A DNA stretch of 64,000 bases from Pseudomonadota bacterium (GTDB taxonomy: Bacteria > Chloroflexota > UBA6077 > JAJPHF01). The DNA lies in the NCBI GenBank assembly GCA_021325365.1, contig JAJPHF010000152.1:1-64000 (forward strand), written 5' to 3'. Positions 57,972 through 64,000 of this stretch are shown piece by piece. The notes beneath the pieces were generated by a model. The model made no database searches and had not been told where the DNA came from. It saw nothing but the letters and a program-made list of their open reading frames with translations. A program made the translations under genes and the position numbers. Numbering within the stretch: the first letter of the stretch is position 1; the number at the start of each line of letters is the position of its first letter.

Positions 57972-59332
57972 GCTTTCACCTCCACCGGGCCCGCCAGGAC
58001 GAAGATGCGCGGCGGCGTCCGCGCCGCCGCGACGGTGCGTGCTAGCGCGTCTTCCATCGCGCGCAGCTTGTGGGCCGTCTCCGCCAGCTCCGCCTCCGGC
58101 ACCGAGTCGGGCATGATGCCCGCGCCCGCTTGCAGGAACGTGCGCCGGCCGTAGCGGAAGATGCCGCGGATGGCGAGCGCGAAGCGGGCATCCGCGCGCC
58201 CCGTCACCCAGCCGAAGGCGCCCGCGTACAGCCCGCGCGGGTGCCCCTCCAGGCGGCGCAGCAGCGGCAGCGCCGCGCTCTTCGGCAGCCCGCTCACGGT
58301 CACGCTGGGGAACAGCGCCCACAGCGCCTCCAGCCCCGCCCGCTCCGGCGCCAACCGTCCCGTGATCAGCGAGCTGAGGTGCTGGACCTTCTGTTGCAGG
58401 CAGACGTCGAGTAGCCGGCAGACGACCGGCGACGCGGGCGCGCACACCGGCCCCAGCTCCTCCAGCTGCGTCGTCACCGACAGGACGTGCTCCGCGATCT
58501 CCTTTGGATGGTAGCGCAGCTCCTCGCGCAGCCGGGCGTCCTCGTCGGGCGTCGCCCCCCGGGGGCGCGTGCCGGCCAGCGGGTTGGTCTCCAGCGTGCC
58601 ACCACTCGCCGACAGCAGCATCTCCGGCGACGCGACCACCGCCGTCAGGCCGCCGAAGTCCACCAGGAAGGCGTCCACGAATGCTTGCGTCAGACAGTAG
58701 TTGGCGAACAGGTCCGCCGCGTCGTAGGCCACGTCGTACGCCTGGTAGCGCGATAGCACCACCTTGCGCGCCTCGCCGGCGCGCAAGGCCTCCGTTGCCT
58801 GGCGCACCGCCTCGACGTACTGCTCGCCCGGCAGGCGCGCGCTGGCGTCGAGCGGCGCGGCCGTAGTGGACGACGGGGCCGCCGGCGCGACTGCCAGGTA
58901 GCGCGCGAGGTCCAAGCTCCCTTGCGTCCAGTGGACCGCCGCCGCGCCGTCGAAGGTCACGAGTTCGCCCGGGACGACGAATTCGACCAGCGGCCAGCCA
59001 CTCTGCGAGCCGTCCGGCAGGGTGCCGGTCGGCTGGTCGACGGCGTCGAAGCCCACGTAGCCGAACGCCTTGCGGCCCAGCGCCGCCGCGCCGTCGGCAA
59101 ACGCTTGCAGCCGGGCGCGCCAGTCCGGCGCCGGTTGGTGGTCGAGCAGGCGCAGGCGCGCTAGCGGCGCCCAGCCGATCTCGGCCCGGTCGGCGGTGAC
59201 GTGCAGGTACGAGTACGCGCCGAGCACGCCGGCGTCGCGCAGCCGGCGGTAGGTAGCCAGCGGGTCGTAAGCGCCCGCGTAGAAGCGGGTCTCGCCGCTG
59301 CCAGTGGCAGACGGAGAGGCGAGCACGCGCAT
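57968..59332 (-). CDS. Salicylate/isochorismate synthase-like chorismate-binding enzyme
   Basis: A 454-residue member of the MenF/TrpE/MbtI family. ARKVVLSR (Lys 190, the water-activating lysine position), SPEMLL, NPLAGTRPRG (250-259), EIAEHVLSV and the C-terminal VQHLSS, FPSVTVSGLPKSAAL, PRGLYAGAFG and QAGAGIM are visible. VQHL and the LPK..AL segment lean toward salicylate synthase. Start ATG 59332 lies after a very short reading frame with a strong ribosome site. No siderophore NRPS genes are in the window. Confidence 0.85.
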   Translation of the reverse strand: MRVLASPSATGSGETRFYAGAYDPLATYRRLRDAGVLGAYSYLHVTADRAEIGWAPLARLRLLDHQPAPDWRARLQAFADGAAALGRKAFGYVGFDAVDQPTGTLPDGSQSGWPLVEFVVPGELVTFDGAAAVHWTQGSLDLARYLAVAPAAPSSTTAAPLDASARLPGEQYVEAVRQATEALRAGEARKVVLSRYQAYDVAYDAADLFANYCLTQAFVDAFLVDFGGLTAVVASPEMLLSASGGTLETNPLAGTRPRGATPDEDARLREELRYHPKEIAEHVLSVTTQLEELGPVCAPASPVVCRLLDVCLQQKVQHLSSLITGRLAPERAGLEALWALFPSVTVSGLPKSAALPLLRRLEGHPRGLYAGAFGWVTGRADARFALAIRGIFRYGRRTFLQAGAGIMPDSVPEAELAETAHKLRAMEDALARTVAAARTPPRIFVLAGPVEVKA

Positions 59333-59383
59333 CGCTATCTCCCTATCAGTTCGTTCGCCCCCGCCCATCCGTGGTGCGGGGGC

Positions 59384-59431
59384 CTACGGCGCGGGATGGG
59401 CCCGCGCCAGCCCTCGCGGCGCCTGGAGCAT
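59384..59431 (-). CDS. Possible leader peptide (15 residues)
   Basis: ATG 59431 is preceded by GGAGGGAGGTGAGGAG, the strongest ribosome site in the region, and reads MLQAPRGLARAHPAP before a stop. It lies about 50 bases before the chorismate-enzyme start. It could be a translational leader, though it has no run of regulatory codons. Confidence 0.3.
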   Translation of the reverse strand: MLQAPRGLARAHPAP

Positions 59432-59470
59432 CGGCGGCTCCTCACCTCCCTCCACGGCGTTCCACCGAAC

Positions 59471-59518
59471 TAACTGTTAGCAGATTGTCACTATACCACC
59501 CGCGACCACGGCGTCACG
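59471..59518 (-). promoter_or_regulatory. Promoter and small palindrome of the chorismate-enzyme operon
   Basis: Minus strand: GTGACG (59518-59513) and TATAGT (59496-59491), 16 bases apart. The palindrome CTAACTGTTAG (59471-59481) lies just past the expected start and could be an operator. Confidence 0.45.
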
Positions 59519-59563
59519 CGAGGCCTGGTCGGTGCTGACGCCACGCCGTCCCGGCCACGGATC

Positions 59564-60187
59564 TCACGGGCTCCGGTCGTCATCTGCTGCTGCGGATGGC
59601 GCCGCGTGAGCCCACGGCTCCTTGGGCTCGGCGAGGCGGACCCGCAGCGCCGCCTCGACCGCCGCGACGTCGAACGGCTTGGGCAGCAGCGTGACCAGCC
59701 CGCTGCGCGGGCGCAGCACTTCCTCCGGATACGCCGTCGCGACAACGACCACGGTGTCGGGATATGCCGCGCGCACGGCCGCAATCGTCTCGGGGCCGCC
59801 GCCCGGCATGCGCAGGTCGAGGAAGACGTGCCCGAAGGCGCGGCGCCGCAGCGCCGCCCAGGCCTCCTCGCCGCTCGTCGCCTCCTCGACCGCGTACCCC
59901 GCCGCCTGAATGATGGCCGCCAGCACGCTCCGCACCTGCGGGTCGTCGTCCACCACCAGCACCGCCGGCCGCGCCCACTCCCGCACGAACGTGCCGCGCC
60001 CGGGCTGCCGCATCACATACCCGTCGGCTTCGAGCTGCGCCAGCACCCGGCGCACGGTCATTGGCGCCACGCCGAGCTCGGCCGCGAGCCGCGGATAGCC
60101 CGGGATCGCGTCGCCGGGCGCGTACTCGCCCCGCACGATGCGGTCCCGCAGCGTCACGTAGATCTGCCGCGCGCGCGCGCCAACCAT
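59564..60187 (-). CDS. GntR winged helix fused to a response-regulator receiver
   Basis: A 207-residue protein. Residues 5-72 are a GntR helix-turn-helix (IVRGEYAPGDAIPGYPRLAA and VAPMTVRRVLAQLEADGYVM), and 75-195 a receiver with VVDDDPQ, Asp 124 (VFLDLRMPGG), ATAY and LLPKPF. This order, DNA-binding first and receiver last, is the reverse of normal response regulators. ATG 60187 follows GGTGG; GTG 60199 is possible. Its own operator overlaps the promoter. No kinase gene adjoins. Confidence 0.9.
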   Translation of the reverse strand: MVGARARQIYVTLRDRIVRGEYAPGDAIPGYPRLAAELGVAPMTVRRVLAQLEADGYVMRQPGRGTFVREWARPAVLVVDDDPQVRSVLAAIIQAAGYAVEEATSGEEAWAALRRRAFGHVFLDLRMPGGGPETIAAVRAAYPDTVVVVATAYPEEVLRPRSGLVTLLPKPFDVAAVEAALRVRLAEPKEPWAHAAPSAAADDDRSP

Positions 60188-60202
60188 GCCGCCGTCCACC
60201 GT

Positions 60203-60255
60203 GATTAGCTAGCTACAAGCTGGCTAATCGTAGCGTGCCGACGCACGCCTGTCAA
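60203..60255 (-). promoter_or_regulatory. Promoter and palindromic operator of the GntR-receiver gene
   Basis: Minus strand: TTGACA (60255-60250) and TACGAT (60232-60227), exactly 17 bases apart. A 27-base palindrome (60203-60229), arms GATTAGC-x-AGCT and AGCT-x-GCTAATC, overlaps the -10 and the start of transcription. This arrangement indicates autorepression. Confidence 0.8.
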
Positions 60256-60290
60256 CTCAATCCGTTTCTCTCTGCGAGCCCGCCGCCGGC

Positions 60291-62744
60291 TCAGCCGCCG
60301 GCGCGGCAGGCGCGGGCCGCCTCGATCAGGGCGAGCACGCGCTCCGGCGTGAGGGGGGTGGCGGTGATCTCCACGTCCAACGGCCGCAGGGCGTCCTCGA
60401 CGGCGTTGGCGATCGCCGCCGGCGGCGAGATGGCGCCGCCCTCGCCCAGGCCCTTCAGCCCCAGCGGGTTGCGCGGCGACAGGCTCTCCTGGTGGCCCAG
60501 CGGCATGGGCGGCACGTCACACGCGGTAGGCACCAGGTAGTCCGCGAGGCTGCCGCTGAGCAGCTGGCCGCTCTCGTCGTAGACCAGCTCCTCCATCAGC
60601 GCGTTGCCGATGCCCTGGGCCACCCCGCCGTGGATCTGGCCGTCCACCAATACCGGGTTGACGACCCGCCCGCAGTCGTGGACGACCGCGTAGCGCAGCA
60701 GCCGCACCGCCCCGGTCGCCGCGTCCACCTCCACCAGCGCCGCATGCACCGCATTCGCGTACGTCACCGTGGGCGGCTCATAGTAGCGCTCCACGCGCAG
60801 CGGTAGGGCGGTCGGACCTACCCCCCCGGCCCCCCTCCCGATGCGGGAACGGGGAGCGGACGGGGCTGGGGCGGCTCCCCCCTTCCTTGGTAGGGAAGGG
60901 GGGCCGGGGGGGTTAGGTCCCTCCACCCGCGCCACGAGCTGCGCGAAGCTGGCGGCCCGCTCGGGGACGCCGACGACGCGGACCGTGCCCGCGTGAAGCT
61001 CCAGGTCGGCCGGGCTCGCTTCGAGCAGCTCCGCGGCGAGCGCGCGAAGCTGCTCCCGCACTGTCTGCGCCGCCTCGACGATCGCCATGCCGGCCGCGAC
61101 CGTGCTCCGGCTGGCGTTGGTGCCCCGCCCGCGCGCCACGCCGGCCGTGTCGCCGGGCACGACCGTCACCTGGTCCACGGTCAGGCCAAGCTGCGCCGCG
61201 CAGAGCTGGGCGAACGCCGTCTCATGGCCCTGTCCCTGCGAGCAGGCGCCGCTGTACACCCACACGTGCCCGGCGGCGTCGACCCCGACCGACGCGCCCT
61301 CGAACGGCCCGATGCCCGTGCCCTCGACGTAGGCGGACAGCCCCACGCCGCGGTAGACGCCGCGCGCCCACAGCGCCGGCTGCTCGCGCCGCACGGCGTC
61401 GTAGCCCACCAGTTGGAGCGCCTGGTCCAGCGTGGCGGGGTAGTCGCCGCTGTCGTAGACGAGCGGTCGCGCGTCGCGGTACACCAGGCCGACGTCGTAG
61501 GGGATCTCGGCCGGCGTGATCAGGTTGCGGCGGCGCAGCTCGGCCGGGTCCAGCCCCAGCTCGCGGGCGGCCACGTCGAGCGCGCGGTCCATGGCGAGCA
61601 CCGCCTCGGGGCGGCCCGCGCCGCGGTAAGGCCCTAGCGGCGCCTTGTTCGTGTAGTAGACCTCGCCCGTGATCGCCGCGGCCGGCACGCGGTAGGGGCC
61701 GAGCAAGTGGGCGGCGCTGTTGTACGGCTGCACGAGCCCGGCGGGGTTGTAGGCGCCCACGTCGATCGTGAAGTGGTCGCGCAGGCCGAGAATCGTGCCA
61801 TCGGCGCGCAGTGCCAGCTCGATCGCGTGCTCCTGGTCGCGCGAGGCGGGGGCGCAGCGCAGGTGCTCGTAGCGGTCCTCGATCCACTTCACCGGCCGGC
61901 CGTGCGTCACGGCGAGCCACGCCGCCACGACTAGCTCCGGGTACACGCCCACCTTGATCCCGTAGCCGCCGCCCACGTCCTGGGCCAGCACGCGGACCCG
62001 CGCGGCGTCGAGGCCCAGGTGGTGGACGATCGCGTCGCGCACGAGGTGCGGCGACTGGGTGGCCGCCCAGACCGTCACGCCGCCCCCCGGCTCCGGCCGC
62101 GCCACGACGCCGCGCGTCTCGATGGGGATGCCGGTCAGCCGCTGCATGCGGAAGCGCCGCCGCACGACGTGGTCGGCCGTCGCGAACGCCCCGTCCACGT
62201 CGCCCGTGGCGAGCCGCACGCGCGCCGCCAGGTTGTCGGGCAGGTCGGGGTGGAGCCGTGCCGCGTCGGGACGGCTGGCCGCCTGGGCGTCGAGCACGGG
62301 CGGCAGCGGCTCGTAGTCGACGACGATGCGCTCGGCGGCATCCTCGGCGGTGTAGCGGCTGTCGGCCAGCACCACTGCCACCGCCTGGCCGGCGTACCGC
62401 GCCGTGTCCACGGCGATCAGGTGCTGCGTCTCCATGCGGATCAGCACGTCCACCGCGGCTTCCAGCGCCGGATCGACGCGGCGCCAGACAGCCGTGGGCA
62501 GCGGGCCGAGGCGGTCACGCACGGCCGCGCCGTCCACGGCGGCGACCACCCCCGGCCAGGCGCGGGCGGGCGCGAGATCGACGTGGCGCAGGCGAGCGTG
62601 GGCGTGGGGACTGCGCAGCACGGCGAGGTGCAGCAGGTCGGGCAGGACCACATCGTCCACGAAGCGCCCCGCGCCGGTGAGCAGCCGCGGGTCCTCCTTC
62701 CGCCGGATGCCGGCGCCGATCAAGCTGCGCGTCTCGTCGATCAC
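60291..62744 (-). CDS. Xanthine dehydrogenase/CoxL-type molybdenum hydroxylase, large subunit
   Basis: An 817-residue molybdopterin enzyme. RKEDPRLLTGAGRFVDDV starts the protein; QDVGGGYGIK, PYRGAGRPEA and the catalytic glutamate in GLKGLGEGGAI are present. It hydroxylates an aromatic or aldehyde substrate, needing iron-sulfur and FAD subunits that are not encoded beside it. About 33 residues before LRVERYYEPP are Pro/Gly/Arg-rich and are encoded by repeat A (60816-60919), apparently an in-frame insertion. GTG 62744 follows GGGAGGGG. Confidence 0.9.
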   Translation of the reverse strand: MIDETRSLIGAGIRRKEDPRLLTGAGRFVDDVVLPDLLHLAVLRSPHAHARLRHVDLAPARAWPGVVAAVDGAAVRDRLGPLPTAVWRRVDPALEAAVDVLIRMETQHLIAVDTARYAGQAVAVVLADSRYTAEDAAERIVVDYEPLPPVLDAQAASRPDAARLHPDLPDNLAARVRLATGDVDGAFATADHVVRRRFRMQRLTGIPIETRGVVARPEPGGGVTVWAATQSPHLVRDAIVHHLGLDAARVRVLAQDVGGGYGIKVGVYPELVVAAWLAVTHGRPVKWIEDRYEHLRCAPASRDQEHAIELALRADGTILGLRDHFTIDVGAYNPAGLVQPYNSAAHLLGPYRVPAAAITGEVYYTNKAPLGPYRGAGRPEAVLAMDRALDVAARELGLDPAELRRRNLITPAEIPYDVGLVYRDARPLVYDSGDYPATLDQALQLVGYDAVRREQPALWARGVYRGVGLSAYVEGTGIGPFEGASVGVDAAGHVWVYSGACSQGQGHETAFAQLCAAQLGLTVDQVTVVPGDTAGVARGRGTNASRSTVAAGMAIVEAAQTVREQLRALAAELLEASPADLELHAGTVRVVGVPERAASFAQLVARVEGPNPPGPPSLPRKGGAAPAPSAPRSRIGRGAGGVGPTALPLRVERYYEPPTVTYANAVHAALVEVDAATGAVRLLRYAVVHDCGRVVNPVLVDGQIHGGVAQGIGNALMEELVYDESGQLLSGSLADYLVPTACDVPPMPLGHQESLSPRNPLGLKGLGEGGAISPPAAIANAVEDALRPLDVEITATPLTPERVLALIEAARACRAGG
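60816..60919. repeat. Repeat A copy inside the molybdenum hydroxylase gene
   Basis: ACCTACCCCCCCGGCCCCCC, GATGCGGGAACGGGGAG and CTTGGTAGGGAAGGGGGGCC plus GGTTAGGTC match repeat A at 5348-5453. The reading frame stays open through it. Confidence 0.85.
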
Positions 62745-62947
62745 GAGCCCCTCCCATAGTGGCCGGGCGCGCGGCCGAGCCGTCGCCCGTGCGATGATAC
62801 CGCCCGCTGGCCCGGCCACGCCGAGCAGGGGCGCCCCGACTGGGCGAGGCGGCCCCCACGCGTTATACTCGCCGCGCGCCGTGGGCCACGCGGCCGCGGT
62901 AGCCCGTGCGCGCCGGGGACGGCCGGCGGCAGGTGGGAGGGGCCGAG

Positions 62948-64000
62948 ATGCGAGCAGGCGGCAAGATCAGTCGGCGGGGGCTGCTGGGCGCGGCGGCCGC
63001 GGTGGGCGCGGCGGGCGCCATGAGTGGGGCGCTACCGGCCCGCGCCGCCCGGTCGCGGCTGAGTGCCGCGCGCCCGGCGGGCCAGTTGCCGCCGCGCGGC
63101 GAGTTCGTGATCCGCAACGCCTACGTGCTGACGATGGACCCGGCGCTCGGCGACTTGGAGCGCGGCGACGTACACGTTCGCGATGGCGCGATCGTGGCGG
63201 TGGGCGCCGATCTGGCCGCGCCGGGCGCCGAGACCATTGACGGGCGCGCGATGATCGCCCTGCCGGGCCTGATCGAGACGCACTGGCACATGTGGGGCGC
63301 GGTCGCGCGCAACATGGCCGGCGAGGAGCCCGACACCGGCTACTTCCCCTGGAGCCGCGTGCTGGGCGCGACCTTCACGCCCGAGGACAACTACCGCGGC
63401 GTGCGCCTCGCGCTGGCCGAGGCGCTGTACTCCGGGATCACCACCGTCCACAACTGGTCGCACAACCTGCTCAGTCCCGCGTACGCGGACATCGAGCTGC
63501 GCGCCCACCGGGAGATCGGTGGGCGGGCGCGGTTCGCGTACGGCTACTCGCGCAACACCGGGCCGAACGAGGCGCTGCCCTTGGACGACGTGGCGCGCGT
63601 CCACCGCGAGTACTTCAGCGGCCCGAGCGACGGCCTCCTCACGCTCGGCATCGCCACGCGCGGGCCTGAGAACAACACCATCGACATCTGCCGTCAGGAG
63701 TGGGACGCGGCGCGGGCGCTGGGCATCCCGATCACCACCCACGTCGGCATCACGCCCGACCGTACCTATGGAGTGCAGGCGCTGGGCGCCGCCGGCCTGC
63801 TCGGCCCCGACGTGCAGCTCGTCCACGCCACCAACAACGATTACGCCGACTTCGAGCTGATCGCCGCCACGGGCACGCACGTCAGTCTCAGCCCCTACAC
63901 CGAGCTACGCACCGGCTTCGGCATCACCCCGATCGAGGACATGCTGCGCGCCGGCGTGCCGGTGAGCCTGTCGATCGACACGACGCTGCTCTGCGGCAAC
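62948..64000 (+). CDS. Tat-exported amidohydrolase, chlorohydrolase/cytosine deaminase-like (partial)
   Basis: The first 351 residues of a metal-dependent hydrolase. A twin-arginine signal ISRRGLLGAAAAVG comes first, then FVIRNAYVLTMDPALGDLERG, the metal motif HWHMW (His 112 and 114), TTHVGIT and LVHATNN. The family deaminates or dechlorinates ring compounds; substrate unknown. ATG 62948 follows GGGAGGGG. The C-terminus lies beyond the window. Confidence 0.88.
   Translation, partial: MRAGGKISRRGLLGAAAAVGAAGAMSGALPARAARSRLSAARPAGQLPPRGEFVIRNAYVLTMDPALGDLERGDVHVRDGAIVAVGADLAAPGAETIDGRAMIALPGLIETHWHMWGAVARNMAGEEPDTGYFPWSRVLGATFTPEDNYRGVRLALAEALYSGITTVHNWSHNLLSPAYADIELRAHREIGGRARFAYGYSRNTGPNEALPLDDVARVHREYFSGPSDGLLTLGIATRGPENNTIDICRQEWDAARALGIPITTHVGITPDRTYGVQALGAAGLLGPDVQLVHATNNDYADFELIAATGTHVSLSPYTELRTGFGITPIEDMLRAGVPVSLSIDTTLLCGN

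Overview
The window is about 70% G+C and reads as chromosomal DNA of an uncultured or poorly characterised Chloroflexota (Thermomicrobia-like) bacterium. I infer this from the SAM-I riboswitch ahead of a threonine-synthase/sulfur-carrier cluster, the stacks of tandem universal stress proteins (USPs), the high-GC intergenic palindromic repeats, and the DUF2917, MocR and NMT1-type genes. There is no rRNA gene, phage or CRISPR array. One tRNA-Met(CAT) is present. The taxonomic call is inference only.

Region 1 (1-6.5 kb). A partial stress-type SDR and an SRPBCC protein are followed by a Cys/Met-metabolism PLP enzyme. Divergent from it, a complete SAM-I riboswitch with visible antiterminator and terminator controls a four-gene set: threonine-synthase-like PLP enzyme, NIL-domain protein, MoaD/ThiS sulfur carrier ending in Gly-Gly, and an E1-like adenylyltransferase. 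This looks like a protein-thiocarboxylate route to a sulfur amino acid.

Region 2 (6.5-25.7 kb). Mixed housekeeping and accessory genes: low-affinity iron permease, a broken DUF421 gene, two PRC-barrel proteins with an atypical Nramp-like transporter, an SDR, a GNAT enzyme coupled to an NMT1-type lipoprotein, an ornithine-cyclodeaminase-like enzyme, a response regulator with an unusual C-terminus, a sigma-like factor behind a GAAC-N4-GTTC palindrome, an MBL hydrolase, an active-looking GAF-GGDEF cyclase, an amidohydrolase, a degenerate YyaL-like protein, a second NMT1-type lipoprotein, the tRNA and a double-domain ThyX.

Region 3 (25.8-48.8 kb) is a stress/low-oxygen-type island: four USP genes, DoxX, two ferritin-like proteins, phosphofructokinase, a dihaem cytochrome c, an MFS pump, and a near-continuous operon of seven overlapping or abutting genes (PAS kinase, receiver, receiver-PAS kinase, OmpR-type regulator, 2-hydroxyacid dehydrogenase, MgtA, second cation ATPase). 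Direct repeats of GTAAAC with an exact 11-bp period lie upstream of most of its transcription units and suggest one regulon, possibly run by the OmpR-type regulator encoded inside it. Gene relics (VIT, MgtA tail, DoxX) mark past rearrangement.

Region 4 (48.8-64 kb). A MocR regulator diverges from a DUF2917 gene across a large palindrome. Then come a repeat-filled gap, a Vgb-like propeller, an MFS pump, an NTF2-like protein with divergent LysR, an amidohydrolase, an SDR coupled to a salicylate/isochorismate-synthase-like enzyme, a GntR-receiver fusion with its own promoter and operator, a CoxL-type molybdenum hydroxylase carrying an in-frame intergenic repeat, and a partial Tat-exported amidohydrolase.
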